Assembly (NCBI RefSeq): GCF_001513785.1
Contig: NZ_LNQS01000001.1
Span: forward strand, 434,001 to 498,000
DNA: 64,000 nucleotides
DNA from: Rheinheimera sp. EpRS3
Lineage (GTDB): Bacteria; Pseudomonadota; Gammaproteobacteria; Enterobacterales; Alteromonadaceae
Reading direction: 5' to 3'
Made by a program: the position numbers and the translations under genes. The notes under the pieces are model-generated. The model worked only from the letters and a program-made list of their open reading frames with translations, searched no databases and had not been told where the DNA came from. Below are positions 36,740 to 46,557 of the stretch, one piece after another. Within the stretch, counting starts at the first letter, position 1, and each line of letters starts with the position of its first letter.

Positions 36740-38209
36740 ATGCTCAGGATCAAACAAGAAGCCCTTACCTTTGACGACGTGTTATTGGTACCGGCGCACT
36801 CCAGTGTTCTACCTCATACAGCCGATTTACGCACCCGACTGACTAAAAGCATCACGCTGAATATTCCTATGGTTTCTGCGTCTATGGACACAGTAACCGA
36901 AGCCCGCTTAGCCATAGCGCTGGCGCAGGAAGGTGGCTTAGGTTTTATTCATAAAAACATGACCATCGAAGAGCAGGCCGCTAACGTTCGTAAGGTTAAA
37001 AAATACGAAAGCGGTGTGGTGTCAGACCCGGTAACGGTAACGCCGGATATGAGTATCCGCGAAGTGCAGGCCCTGGCACAGCAGTGTGGCTTCTCCGGTT
37101 TCCCGGTGGTAGATGCCAGCAATAATCTGGTGGGCATGCTGACCAGCCGCGATATGAGCTTTGAAGCCAACAACAATGAAATCGTCTCCAGCCTGATGAC
37201 GCCACGCGAGCGTTTAGTCACGGTGCTGGAAACGGCGCCACGCGAAGAAGCCTTTAAAAAGATGCACCAGCACCGGATTGAAAAAGTGCTGGTAGTCGAC
37301 AGTGAATTCAAATTAAAAGGCCTGATCACTGTACGTGATTACTACAAAGCTGCCAGTAAGCCTAACGCCTGTAAAGACGAGTTAGGCCGCTTGCGCGTAG
37401 GCGCTGCCGTAGGCGTAGGCCCGGGCACTGACGAGCGCATTGCTGCGCTGGTAGAAGCCGGTGTGGATATTCTGCTGATCGATACCTCACACGGCCACTC
37501 GCAGGGCGTGATTGACCGCGTAAAACAAACCCGTGCCCAGTACCCGGATTTACAAATTGTTGCCGGTAACGTGGCTACCGCCGCCGGCGCTAAAGCGCTG
37601 GCTGAAGCCGGTGCTAACGCGGTGAAAGTGGGCATAGGTCCTGGCTCTATCTGTACTACCCGCATTGTCACCGGCTGTGGTGTACCACAAATTACTGCGA
37701 TCTCTGAAGCGGCGATGGGCGTGGCCGGCACGGATGTCACCATTATTGCCGATGGCGGTATCCGTTTCTCCGGTGACATCGCCAAAGCCTTAGTGGCCGG
37801 TGCTAACCTGGTGATGGTGGGTTCGATGTTTGCCGGTACCGAAGAAGCACCGGGCGAGGTAGAACTGTACCAGGGCCGCTACTATAAATCTTACCGTGGT
37901 ATGGGTTCATTGGGTGCTATGGCGCAGCGTAACGGCTCGTCAGACCGTTATTTCCAGGGCAGCAACAATGCCGAGAAACTGGTACCGGAAGGCATTGAAG
38001 GCCGTGTAGCGTACAAAGGCCCGATGGAAAATATTATTCACCAGCAAATGGGCGGCCTGCGTAGCGCCATGGGCTTAACCGGTTGCCCAACCATTGACGA
38101 GCTGCGCACCAAGCCGGAGTTTGTCCGGGTAACTTCTGCCGGTATGGGCGAGTCGCACGTGCATGATGTGCAGATCACCAAAGAAGCACCCAACTACCGC
38201 TTAGGCTAA
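36740..38209 (+). CDS. guaB: IMP dehydrogenase
   Basis: 489 residues from ATG 36740 ([19 protein letters not shown]). The catalytic cysteine loop [11 protein letters not shown], two CBS domains inserted at about 93-205, and the [10 protein letters not shown] flap are intact. It oxidises IMP to XMP with NAD+, the committed step to GMP. guaA follows behind a hairpin. Confidence 0.98.
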   Translation: MLRIKQEALTFDDVLLVPAHSSVLPHTADLRTRLTKSITLNIPMVSASMDTVTEARLAIALAQEGGLGFIHKNMTIEEQAANVRKVKKYESGVVSDPVTVTPDMSIREVQALAQQCGFSGFPVVDASNNLVGMLTSRDMSFEANNNEIVSSLMTPRERLVTVLETAPREEAFKKMHQHRIEKVLVVDSEFKLKGLITVRDYYKAASKPNACKDELGRLRVGAAVGVGPGTDERIAALVEAGVDILLIDTSHGHSQGVIDRVKQTRAQYPDLQIVAGNVATAAGAKALAEAGANAVKVGIGPGSICTTRIVTGCGVPQITAISEAAMGVAGTDVTIIADGGIRFSGDIAKALVAGANLVMVGSMFAGTEEAPGEVELYQGRYYKSYRGMGSLGAMAQRNGSSDRYFQGSNNAEKLVPEGIEGRVAYKGPMENIIHQQMGGLRSAMGLTGCPTIDELRTKPEFVRVTSAGMGESHVHDVQITKEAPNYRLG

Positions 38210-38226
38210 ACTGTTTACTGTTTTAT

Positions 38227-38246
38227 CGGCTGGCTAACCCCAGCCG
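38227..38246 (+). terminator. Hairpin between guaB and guaA
   Basis: CGGCTGG and CCAGCCG form a 7-bp stem with a 6-base loop; the tail is CTTTACTTTTT. It could attenuate guaA or stabilise mRNA. Confidence 0.55.
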
Positions 38247-38267
38247 CTTTACTTTTTAAAGGTCGCT

Positions 38268-39845
38268 ATGAACAAAAACATTCATCACCACCGCATCTTA
38301 ATTCTCGATTTTGGTTCGCAATATACCCAGCTGATTGCCCGCCGCGTGCGCGAAATTGGCGTGTACTGTGAGCTGTGGGCCTGGGACGTTACCGAAGCGC
38401 AAATTCGTGACTTTAACCCCACCGGTATTATTTTATCCGGCGGCCCGGAAAGCGTACACGAAGCCAACTCACCACGCGCGCCACAATATGTGTTTGAAGC
38501 CGGTGTACCGGTGCTGGGCATTTGTTACGGCATGCAAACCATGGCCGAGCAATTAGGCGGCAAGGTGCAGGGCTCGGATATGCGCGAGTTTGGTTATGCC
38601 CAGGTAGAAGTGGTAGCAGCCAACGATTTATTCGCCAAAATTGAAGACCATGTCGGCAGCAGCGGCAATGCGCTGTTAGATGTGTGGATGAGCCACGGCG
38701 ATAAAGTCGTACAGGTGCCGGAAGGCTTTATTACCTGTGCCAGCACCACCACCTGCCCGCATGCCGGTATGGTAGATGAAGCGCGCCAGTTCTACGGCGT
38801 ACAGTTCCACCCGGAAGTAACCCACACCCGCCAGGGCCAGCGTATGCTGGAGCATTTTGTTGCCGACATCTGCGGCTGCGACAAACTGTGGACACCGGCG
38901 ACAATTATTGAAGATGCCATTATCCGCTTAAAGCAGCAGATTGGTAATGACCAGGTTATTTTAGGCTTGTCCGGCGGTGTCGACAGCTCAGTCGTGGCCA
39001 TGTTGCTGCACCGCGCCATTGGCAAAAACCTGACCTGCGTATTTGTGGATAACGGCCTGCTGCGTTTAAACGAAGGCAAGCAGGTCATGGATATGTTTGG
39101 TGACCATTTCGGCCTGAACATTATCAAGGTTGAAGCCGAGCAGCGCTTCCTTGATGCTTTAGCCGGCGAAAACGAGCCGGAAGCCAAACGCAAAATTATC
39201 GGTCGCGTGTTTGTTGAAGTGTTCGACGAGCAGGCGCAAAAGCTGGAAAACGCCAAGTGGCTGGCGCAGGGTACTATTTACCCGGACGTGATCGAGTCTG
39301 CCGGCTCGGCTACCGGTAAAGCCCATGTAATTAAATCGCACCATAACGTGGGCGGCTTACCGGCGCATATGAAGATGGGCCTGGTAGAGCCACTGCGTGA
39401 GCTGTTTAAAGACGAAGTGCGCAAAGTAGGTTTAGAGCTGGGCCTGCCATACGACATGCTGTACCGTCACCCGTTCCCGGGCCCGGGTTTAGGTGTGCGC
39501 GTACTGGGCGAGATTAAAAAAGAATACTGCGATATTTTGCGCCGCGCCGATGCGATTTTTATCGAAGAACTGCACAAAGCCGAGCTATACCACAAAGTAA
39601 GCCAGGCCTTTGCCGTCTTCCTGCCGGTAAAATCGGTAGGCGTAATGGGCGATGCGCGTAAGTACGATTGGGTAGTATCACTGCGTGCCGTAGAAACTAT
39701 CGACTTTATGACAGCGCACTGGGCACACCTGCCTTACGAGCTGTTGGGTAAAGTATCTAACCGTATTATCAATGAAATCAACGGTATATCCCGCGTGGTA
39801 TATGATATCAGCGGTAAACCACCGGCGACGATTGAGTGGGAATGA
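38268..39845 (+). CDS. guaA: GMP synthase (glutamine-hydrolysing)
   Basis: 525 residues, as in E. coli. Class I glutamine amidotransferase (catalytic Cys in [12 protein letters not shown]), ATP pyrophosphatase loop LSGGVDSSV and C-terminal dimerisation domain ending IEWE. It converts XMP to GMP. Confidence 0.98.
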   Translation: MNKNIHHHRILILDFGSQYTQLIARRVREIGVYCELWAWDVTEAQIRDFNPTGIILSGGPESVHEANSPRAPQYVFEAGVPVLGICYGMQTMAEQLGGKVQGSDMREFGYAQVEVVAANDLFAKIEDHVGSSGNALLDVWMSHGDKVVQVPEGFITCASTTTCPHAGMVDEARQFYGVQFHPEVTHTRQGQRMLEHFVADICGCDKLWTPATIIEDAIIRLKQQIGNDQVILGLSGGVDSSVVAMLLHRAIGKNLTCVFVDNGLLRLNEGKQVMDMFGDHFGLNIIKVEAEQRFLDALAGENEPEAKRKIIGRVFVEVFDEQAQKLENAKWLAQGTIYPDVIESAGSATGKAHVIKSHHNVGGLPAHMKMGLVEPLRELFKDEVRKVGLELGLPYDMLYRHPFPGPGLGVRVLGEIKKEYCDILRRADAIFIEELHKAELYHKVSQAFAVFLPVKSVGVMGDARKYDWVVSLRAVETIDFMTAHWAHLPYELLGKVSNRIINEINGISRVVYDISGKPPATIEWE

Positions 39846-39892
39846 TCACACGTCAGGCGCTGGCTGGCAGTGACTGGCATTAAATGATGCTT

Positions 39893-39918
39893 AAGCCCAT
39901 GTTTTAATGGGCTTTTTT
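39893..39918 (+). terminator. Terminator after guaA
   Basis: AAGCCCAT and ATGGGCTT form a perfect 8-bp stem with a six-base loop and a run of T. Confidence 0.88.
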
Positions 39919-39945
39919 GTATGGCATGCGCTGATCTAGCAGAAG

Positions 39946-39957
39946 GGCGCTAGCGCC
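39946..39957. repeat. 12-bp perfect palindrome in the guaA-SDR gap
   Basis: GGCGCTAGCGCC. The rest of 39960-40150 shows no gene; composition shifts toward the high-GC foreign block that follows. Confidence 0.5.
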
Positions 39958-40150
39958 TCTCAACGATACTAAATTAGAGGTGTGTTTTGAGAATTACACT
40001 TCCCTTCTGGCGTCAGCTATGCATATCCAATCGGCGAATAGGTCGTTCTTATCAACTTGACCTACAACAGCGCTGATCTGGTCAGGGAATGTTAAGCGGA
40101 CATCAACCGGCAAAGTAGCTGTCCGCTTCTCACTATGTCTTAGTCGGCGC

Positions 40151-40888
40151 TCAGGTCAGCGTACCGCCATCAACGGTCAAGATGGTTCCGGTGATTTGCC
40201 TAGCCGCACCAGAAGCGAGGAATGCCACTGCAGCGGCGATATCCTCCGGCTCACCGTAGCGGCCGAGCGGTATTAAAGCGCGCTGGAAATCGCCGAACTC
40301 GCCCTCGGCCGGGTTCATCTCCGTGTTGGTCGATCCTGGCTGAATGAGGTTGACGGTGATGTCGCGGGGCCCAAGCTCTCGCGCCAGACCGCGGGTGAAG
40401 GATTGAAGCGCCGATTTGGTCATCGAATAGACCGTCGACGGTCCGACGATCCGCTCAGCGCCTGCTGAACCAATTGTGACAATCCGGCCGCCCTGGCTGA
40501 GGTAAGGCATGGCGGCTTGAGATGCCAAGATCGGTGAGCGCGCATTGACAGCGAAAAGTGCGTCGATCTCGGCGACGGTGAAGTCCGCCACGTCCTTGTA
40601 AATCGCGATCGCCGCGTTGTTCACCAGGATGTCGAGACCGCCCAAGGCCTGGGCGGCTTCATCGACCGACCGCTTGACCGCCTCGGGGTCCATGCTGTCG
40701 GCCTGGATCGCCAACGCCTTGCGCCCTTTGCCCTCGATTGTCGCCACGACTTGCGCTGCCCGATCGGCGGCGCGTTCGTATGTAATCGCGACATCCGCTC
40801 CCTTTTCAGCCAGCGCGATCGCGATCGCCGCTCCGATGCCGCGCGACGCGCCGGTCACTAGAGCGCGTTTACCAGTTAGTTCACTCAT
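40151..40888 (-). CDS. SDR-family oxidoreductase
   Basis: 245 residues from ATG 40886-40888 with GAGG upstream. Classical short-chain dehydrogenase: TGASRGIGAA cofactor loop, NNAA, and catalytic Ser with Tyr-x-x-x-Lys (STVYSMTKSA). Best match by pattern is 3-oxoacyl-ACP reductase-like SDRs. High-GC codon use (GTCGACG, CCGATCG) is unlike neighbouring core genes and points to transfer, probably from an alphaproteobacterium. It sits downstream of a quinone oxidoreductase on the same strand. Confidence 0.88.
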   Translation of the reverse strand: MSELTGKRALVTGASRGIGAAIAIALAEKGADVAITYERAADRAAQVVATIEGKGRKALAIQADSMDPEAVKRSVDEAAQALGGLDILVNNAAIAIYKDVADFTVAEIDALFAVNARSPILASQAAMPYLSQGGRIVTIGSAGAERIVGPSTVYSMTKSALQSFTRGLARELGPRDITVNLIQPGSTNTEMNPAEGEFGDFQRALIPLGRYGEPEDIAAAVAFLASGAARQITGTILTVDGGTLT

Positions 40889-40981
40889 CAATCATTCCTC
40901 TTTGTGTCGACAGGGGACATGTTTCGCCCCGCCGCGACGCGGCGGGCGTCCGTGCGGCCTGCCGCCGCACGATTTTCCGGG

Positions 40982-41935
40982 TCAGGCGATCAGGACGGGC
41001 AGACCGCTCAGGCGGCGGTTGTCCATGTCGTCATGTGCGCGGGCTATCTCGTCGAACGGATAGCGGGCCGTTTCGAGATCGCTGAAAATGCCGGAGCGCA
41101 TCGCATCCCATAGCTGCGAGGTCGCGATTTCGACCGACGGTCCGCGGACATATTGCGGTGCACCGCCGCTGCGGACATCCACGCCGCGTCGCGCGAGATC
41201 GTAGGACGGCGCGGGCTGGCCTGACGCGGCTCCAATCGCAGCAATCACGCCACCGTCGCGGACGCTGGCCGCGCCGAGCGCGAAAGTTGCCTGCCCCACA
41301 AAGTCATAGACCACATCGACACCGTCTGGTGCGATCGCACGGATCCTGCTGGCGATGTCCGGCTCTCCAGTATGGAAGGCATGGGTAGCACCTGCCGCGA
41401 CCTTGTTGAACTTGTCAGGCGATCCGGCCACACCGATAACCGTTGCGCCGAGTGACTTCGCCCAGCGAGACAGGATGGCGCCCACGTTTCCGGATGCGCC
41501 CAGTACCAGCACCGTGTCAGTGGATTTGATATCGTGGAGCCCGCGCAGGCCCATCCATGCCGTTCCACCCTTTGCCAGAAACGTCGCCGCTGTCTCGTTC
41601 GAGATATCGGCAGGCAGGCGAATGAGCGGTGCGGTCGAGATGATCCTCTCGGTGGCATATGCGCCTTCAGCAAAGAAATAAGCAACGCGGTCACCGACCG
41701 ACAGCCCCTCCACGCCGGGTCCGACCTCGGTGACCGTTCCAGCCGCTTCGAAACCGGGGGCCGCCGGCAACGCCATCGGATATTGGCCCTTTCGTATCAT
41801 CGTATCGACGAAGTTGAGGCCTATCGCGTCTTGTGCGAGCCTCACCTCGCCGGCGCGCGGCGCGCTGAGGTCCCTCTCGATGATCTGCAGGACGGAGGGA
41901 CCGCCGATCGACCGCATCTGAATGATTTTTGTCAC
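40982..41935 (-). CDS. NADPH:quinone oxidoreductase family protein (zinc-type MDR)
   Basis: 317 residues. The N-terminal GroES-like domain (RLAQDAIGLNFVDTMIRKGQ) and the Rossmann loop LVLGASGNVGAILSRWAKSLGA are typical of quinone reductase-like MDR proteins, which lack zinc. It may reduce quinones or enones. Foreign composition, same strand as the SDR, and divergent from the LysR gene that may control it. Confidence 0.85.
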   Translation of the reverse strand: MTKIIQMRSIGGPSVLQIIERDLSAPRAGEVRLAQDAIGLNFVDTMIRKGQYPMALPAAPGFEAAGTVTEVGPGVEGLSVGDRVAYFFAEGAYATERIISTAPLIRLPADISNETAATFLAKGGTAWMGLRGLHDIKSTDTVLVLGASGNVGAILSRWAKSLGATVIGVAGSPDKFNKVAAGATHAFHTGEPDIASRIRAIAPDGVDVVYDFVGQATFALGAASVRDGGVIAAIGAASGQPAPSYDLARRGVDVRSGGAPQYVRGPSVEIATSQLWDAMRSGIFSDLETARYPFDEIARAHDDMDNRRLSGLPVLIA

Positions 41936-42174
41936 GATATTGTCTCCGGGCTCGGACGCCGCGCGGCACTTCCGATGAAATAAGAGGTTGGCGCAGCGAT
42001 GCTCAGTTGAACTTGGCGAGGTTGAGAGCAGGCAACGGACCGCCGGGGGAACTGAATCAGTTGGCCGCCGATCGAGAGGGAGCTGAGCTCGATCACGGCT
42101 TCGTTGCCTGCCTTACCGAGCGCCATGGCAAACGCACCTCCGATATTGTCGGCTCCGATGATTCCAACGGTCAT
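41932..42174 (-). pseudogene. Remnant of an NADPH-dependent F420-reductase/NAD(P)-binding protein
   Basis: The first 30 residues (TVGIIGADNIGGAFAMALGK) are the NAD(P)-binding beginning of NpdG/F420-dependent reductase-like proteins. After about residue 30 the similarity stops and the frame ends at 80 residues, against about 200 in the family. It overlaps the start of the oxidoreductase by 4 bases. Probably a deletion scar. Confidence 0.6.
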
Positions 42175-42347
42175 GATCCAGTCCTTCCAGGCCAGTTAGC
42201 GGTCCTTCTGCTGCATCCTTGGCCTGATGCCGCTGGCGTCGCAGAAATCCGATGTTGCTGTTGAACCGAGTATTGCTGGAAAATAGGTTCAGCATAAGTC
42301 ATGATTGGGTTGTTTTAGTTTCAATCAATACTTGAAGGCTGGTGATT

Positions 42348-43277
42348 ATGGAAACCCTTGCAAACCTTGAGGCGTTCGTCCGAAGCGCAGAAGCAAGCAG
42401 CTTTTCCGGGGCTGCGCGGCGTCTCTCGGTCACTCCGGCTGCCGTCAGCCGCAATGTTGCGATGCTGGAGCGGAACCTCGGCATTCGGCTGTTTCACCGC
42501 TCGACGCGGAAGTTAACATTGACCGAAGCGGGGGAGTCTTTTCTGGCAAGCATCGGAGAAAGCCTGAACCACCTTCAGGGGGCTATTGATGGGGCATCAC
42601 AAACGAAGGGTGAGGCTGTCGGCGTTCTGAAGGTCAGCATGAGTTTGTCGTTCGCCATGGGATACGTTCTTCCCGCATTGCCCGATTTTCTGGCGCGCTA
42701 TCCGGGCGTTAGGCCTGACTGGCATTTCGATAGCCGCAGGGTCGACCTGATTGCGGAAGGCTTCGACGCCGCGATCGGTGGTGGCTTCGACCTCAGTCCA
42801 GGCATCGTTGCGACGACGCTGGCACCGGTGCACGTTATCGCGGTCGCATCGCCCAGCTATTTTGACGAGCGTCGGCGACCGACAAGTCCTGCCGATCTGG
42901 TCGATCATGCGGGGATATTGAGGCGGTCCTCGAACTCGGGTCGGATCAGGCAATGGATGATGCGTGACGCCCAGGGGCGCGAAGAGCAGGCGCTGCTCAA
43001 CGAGACGATCGTGATGAGCGACGCCGTCCCCATGGCGCAAGCGGCGATCGCGGGACTCGGCATTGCGTTGCTGGCTGTGCCCGATGTGTTGCCGGATCTG
43101 GAAAGCGGTGCGCTCGAACGTGTCCTCCCGAAGTGGTATGCCGATGCCGGATCGATCTCGCTCTACTATTCAAGCCGCGTGTTCCAGCCGTTGAAGACAC
43201 GCGCCTTCATTGATTTTTATACTGAATACTTCCGCCGCGAGCGTCTCAGCACCCGGTTCGCAGGCAACCTCATATAG
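42348..43277 (+). CDS. LysR-type transcriptional regulator
   Basis: 309 residues from ATG 42348. N-terminal winged helix (ANLEAFVRSAEASSFSGAAR, then LSVTPAAVSRNVAMLE) and C-terminal effector domain. Divergent from the oxidoreductase/SDR genes, the normal layout for a LysR regulator and its targets. Composition matches the foreign block. The effector is unknown. Confidence 0.9.
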   Translation: METLANLEAFVRSAEASSFSGAARRLSVTPAAVSRNVAMLERNLGIRLFHRSTRKLTLTEAGESFLASIGESLNHLQGAIDGASQTKGEAVGVLKVSMSLSFAMGYVLPALPDFLARYPGVRPDWHFDSRRVDLIAEGFDAAIGGGFDLSPGIVATTLAPVHVIAVASPSYFDERRRPTSPADLVDHAGILRRSSNSGRIRQWMMRDAQGREEQALLNETIVMSDAVPMAQAAIAGLGIALLAVPDVLPDLESGALERVLPKWYADAGSISLYYSSRVFQPLKTRAFIDFYTEYFRRERLSTRFAGNLI

Positions 43278-43494
43278 TGCCAACGCGTCCTTGCAAGCTT
43301 CGATCGCTTCCGCCGTCATACGGGTGCAAGCACAATTGCAGACTTCTGGAAAACCGCGGCACCTGAACCTTATCAATTATTCCATATTCAACAGATGCTT
43401 GAATATGATCCAACTGATGTGCCGCTAATAGCTTAGGGAAGGAATGCACAAATATCACTCCACAGAAGCACTAGGTACGAAAATGGAGTGAAGA

Positions 43495-43653
43495 ATGACT
43501 GACGCAATCTCTTCCCGATCCCTCCCGCTGAGCGGCAAGGCCGCGGTTGTCATCGGTGGCTCGAGGTCTATCGGCGCATCGATCGTCCAGCGTCTGGCAG
43601 CGAACCGCGCTGGCGGCGCCATCACCCATGCAACTCATTTGTTCAAGGACTGA
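43495..43653 (+). pseudogene. Truncated SDR-family gene at the right edge of the foreign block
   Basis: ATG 43495 opens 52 codons. Residues LSGKAAVVIGGSRSIGASIV are the N-terminal cofactor loop of an SDR. Similarity stops near residue 40, where composition also drops to that of the host. It may have been cut by recombination, marking the island's border at roughly 43610-43650. Confidence 0.65.
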
Positions 43654-43845
43654 TCTTCACTCCGCCACGCTGCTCGGACTAACGTCCATATCGAACGCAC
43701 AGTTTTTCCCTCAGGCCGTTAGTGATAAAGGAGCGCGCATGGCATTTTTCATGGCATCTCCCTTTCTGTGGTCTACAGTTTGTTGAAAAATAAAAGAAAA
43801 TTACAGTTATTTATAATCGAGTGGGTAACCCCGTCCAGCTAAATA

Positions 43846-43874
43846 AAAAAGGCCAGCGCAATGCTGGCCTTTTT
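43846..43874. terminator. Bidirectional terminator-like hairpin before the VOC gene
   Basis: AAAAAGGCCAGC and GCTGGCCTTTTT form a 12-bp stem with a five-base loop and T run. It is right of the foreign block. Confidence 0.8.
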
Positions 43875-43918
43875 GCTATAACAGCTGAGGTTATTTTGCT
43901 TTTGGCAGAGAGAACATC

Positions 43919-44293
43919 ATGTCTGAATTAAGCGGCCAAATTGGCCAGATTGCGCTGACGGTCAGCGATGTCGATACTGCGCTGAGCTTTTATCGCGATA
44001 TCTTAGGTTTGCCGTTTTTATTTCAACCCTCACCGCAGCTGGCGTTTTTACAGGCCGGCGCTACCAGGCTGATGCTCAGTACGCCGCAGGGCGCTGGTGT
44101 AGTGGGCGCTAATTCGGTAGTGTATTTCAGTGTTGCGGATATCGGTGCAACCTACGAGGCGATAGTTGCTAAAGGTGCTACGCCGGAGCGTGCGCCGCAA
44201 TTGGCGGCGAAAATGCCGGATCATGAGCTGTGGCTGGGGTTTGTGCGTGACCCGGATGCGAATCTGGTTGGCCTGATGGAAGAAAAACGCTAA
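43919..44293 (+). CDS. VOC-superfamily (glyoxalase-like) protein
   Basis: 124 residues of the paired beta-alpha-beta-beta-beta fold: QIALTVSDVDTALSFYRDIL and LGFVRDPDANLVGLMEE. The usual first metal ligand His is Gln in GQIALTV, so metal binding may differ from glyoxalase I. Substrate unknown. It is followed 16 bases later by an SRPBCC gene. Confidence 0.85.
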   Translation: MSELSGQIGQIALTVSDVDTALSFYRDILGLPFLFQPSPQLAFLQAGATRLMLSTPQGAGVVGANSVVYFSVADIGATYEAIVAKGATPERAPQLAAKMPDHELWLGFVRDPDANLVGLMEEKR

Positions 44294-44309
44294 CAGCGGA
44301 GAGCGGATA

Positions 44310-44759
44310 ATGCGTAATGTAAAACAACTTCACTTCAGTATTGTGATTAATGCGCCGGTGCAAACGGTGTGGCAGCGGATGTTGTCTGACGTTGGTTACC
44401 GTAACTGGACGTCGGCATTTTGCGAAGGCTCGTATTTTAAAGGCAGCTGGCAGCAGGGGGAGACCATACGGTTTTTATCGCCCTCCGGTGATGGCATGGT
44501 GGCGACTATTGCTGAGCATAAACCACTGGAGTTTATCTCGATTAAACACCTGGGTTTTATCGTTAATGGCCAAGATGATTTTGATAGCGAACAGGTAACC
44601 AGCTGGGCACCGGCGTTCGAGAACTACCGGTTTCTGGTAGTAGAAAGCGGTACAGAAGTTAGCATAGAGCAGGATATTGCGCCCGAGTATGAGCAATATA
44701 TGCAGGATACCTGGCCCAAGGCACTGCAAAAACTAAAGCTGTTATGTGAGCAAAGCTAA
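44310..44759 (+). CDS. SRPBCC-domain (START/AHSA1-like) protein
   Basis: 149 residues: INAPVQTVWQRMLSDVGYRN, then GSWQQGETIRFL, and a C-terminal helix (WPKALQKLKLLCEQ) typical of the helix-grip fold. These bind hydrophobic ligands or act as cyclases; no function can be assigned. Probably co-transcribed with the VOC gene. Confidence 0.8.
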   Translation: MRNVKQLHFSIVINAPVQTVWQRMLSDVGYRNWTSAFCEGSYFKGSWQQGETIRFLSPSGDGMVATIAEHKPLEFISIKHLGFIVNGQDDFDSEQVTSWAPAFENYRFLVVESGTEVSIEQDIAPEYEQYMQDTWPKALQKLKLLCEQS

Positions 44760-44970
44760 ATGCTGAATTAGCGCTAAAGTAGTGCTTTAGAATCACAATT
44801 GCATTGCACTTTTTCACATCAGCGATAACAGGCAAATTTGAACAAATAATTAATAAATCACTATTCAGCTGGGTGCTAAACACTTAGTATTGGCGTGTTA
44901 TTGCAGTGTATTGCCACCTGATAGTGCATGAAACTGATAATTGTTAATCGACTGATATGAGATTTGAGCT

Positions 44971-46305
44971 TTGCTATCGATATTACTTGTAGATGATGAC
45001 CACGAATTCACCGAAGTTGCCTCCCACATTATAGATTTTCTGGGGCATACCGTGTCTGTCGCTGGCAGTTTAGCCGAAGCGAATGAGTGGCTTGAGCACA
45101 ATAGTTTTGACCATATTCTGCTCGACTTTATGCTGCCAGACGGCAGCGGTATCCATTTGATGGATAGAGTTCAGCACCTGTTTCCTGTTCCCAAAGTCAC
45201 CTTTATTACCGGACACCCGTCCGTTAAATCCATTATTGCTGAGCTGTGTGGGCCCAAAGTAGATTATTTGCTAAAGCCGATACAGCGTGAGTGTTTAGAA
45301 CGGGTGCTTAACCCGGCCAGGCAAAAAGCGAAAAAGTCTTCTGCTGCTCAGTCTGAGCTGCATTTTGGTTGTCTGATTGGTGAATCTGCGCCGATGCAAG
45401 CGCTGTACACCATGATTGAGCGTGTCGCTGCATCGAATGCTAACGTGATGTTGTTGGGCGAAAGTGGTGTTGGTAAGGAACTGGTTGCCTCAGCCATTCA
45501 TTATGCCAGCAAGACAGCTGGTGCCTTAGTTGCCACAAACTGTGGTGGTTTATCGAAAGAGCTGATCAGTAGCGAGCTGTTTGGCCATGAAAAAGGCGCC
45601 TTTACCGGTGCCGTTGCGCAAAAAACCGGTGTTTTTGAGCGCGCTCAAGGTGGCACATTATTTTTAGATGAAGTGACCGAAATGCCGCTCGATATGCAAC
45701 CGCACTTATTGCGGGTATTAGAGACGAAAAAAATCGTGCGGGTAGGTGGCAGTAAAGAAATTGCTGTAGATTGCCGGGTAGTATCGGCGACTAACCGAAG
45801 CCTGGAAGATATTGCCGGTAAAAATATTCTGCGTGAAGATATTTATTTTCGTCTGGCGGTATTCCCGATTGAAATTCCTCCGCTCAGAGAGCGTGCTGCA
45901 GATATCCCGCTGTTAGCGAAAGCGTTTTTAGCCAGCTTAAATGACGAGAATGGCACAAACTACCAATTTAGCAACGCACAGCTGCAGCGGCTGGCCAGCT
46001 TTGACTGGCCGGGTAACGTCAGAGAGCTGCGCCACACTGTGCACCGCGCTTACATTATGAGTGATCCTGCCAAGGATGAAATTGAATTACCCGCCTCGTT
46101 TGCATCTCCTTTTTCTGCCGTACAGAAAGAAAAAACCGGCCTGACTGCGGGCAAAACCATTGATGAAGTCGAGAGAGAGTTAATTTACCTGACATTGAAA
46201 AAAGTTAGCGGAAACAAAGCTATGGCTGCCGATATGTTGGGGGTAAGTGTGAAAACCTTGTACAACCGGTTAAGTGCCTATGGTGGCTTAGGGGAATTTA
46301 GCTAG
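44971..46305 (+). CDS. Sigma54-dependent response regulator (NtrC family)
   Basis: 444 residues from TTG 44971. Receiver domain with phospho-acceptor Asp52 (ILLDFMLPDGS), AAA+ domain with GESGVGKE P-loop and GAFTGA sigma54 contact loop, then a Fis-type helix-turn-helix (NKAMAADMLGVSVKTLYNRL). It should activate sigma54 promoters when phosphorylated. First of a five-gene signalling cluster. The 210 bases upstream show no clear promoter. Confidence 0.93.
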   Translation: MLSILLVDDDHEFTEVASHIIDFLGHTVSVAGSLAEANEWLEHNSFDHILLDFMLPDGSGIHLMDRVQHLFPVPKVTFITGHPSVKSIIAELCGPKVDYLLKPIQRECLERVLNPARQKAKKSSAAQSELHFGCLIGESAPMQALYTMIERVAASNANVMLLGESGVGKELVASAIHYASKTAGALVATNCGGLSKELISSELFGHEKGAFTGAVAQKTGVFERAQGGTLFLDEVTEMPLDMQPHLLRVLETKKIVRVGGSKEIAVDCRVVSATNRSLEDIAGKNILREDIYFRLAVFPIEIPPLRERAADIPLLAKAFLASLNDENGTNYQFSNAQLQRLASFDWPGNVRELRHTVHRAYIMSDPAKDEIELPASFASPFSAVQKEKTGLTAGKTIDEVERELIYLTLKKVSGNKAMAADMLGVSVKTLYNRLSAYGGLGEFS

Positions 46306-46325
46306 TTATTAACTGGGAGAATATA

Positions 46326-46535
46326 ATGTCTGACGCAAAAGTGGCTGAGTTAGCTAAGCAAGTACATGATATTCGCAAGCCGCTGAATCGGATCTCGATG
46401 CAGGCGGAGTTAATTAAGCTGGTACTGGAAAACAATTTGCCGCCGCAAAAAGCGATTGAAGCTGTGGATAAAATACTGCAGTCCTGCCAGGACTGTAGTC
46501 AGTTACTGGAAAACTTGTCAGATCCATCAGCGTGA
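46326..46535 (+). CDS. Stand-alone DHp/HisKA-like domain (possible phosphotransfer protein)
   Basis: 69 residues. VHDIRKPLNRISMQAELI is an H-box with His14 like the phospho-His region of histidine kinases, followed by a second helix (ILQSCQDCSQLLENL). No ATPase domain follows, before stop. It could accept phosphate from the neighbouring kinases or form dimers with them. Ribosome binding GGGAGA precedes. Between the sigma54 regulator and a kinase. Confidence 0.7.
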   Translation: MSDAKVAELAKQVHDIRKPLNRISMQAELIKLVLENNLPPQKAIEAVDKILQSCQDCSQLLENLSDPSA

Positions 46536-46557
46536 CGCAATTAAAAGGGAAGCATAG

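Noticed and set aside
43270..43458. Minus-strand frame between LysR and the truncated SDR
   Set aside because: No family pattern or start signal; the 43278-43494 gap shows nothing I can support.
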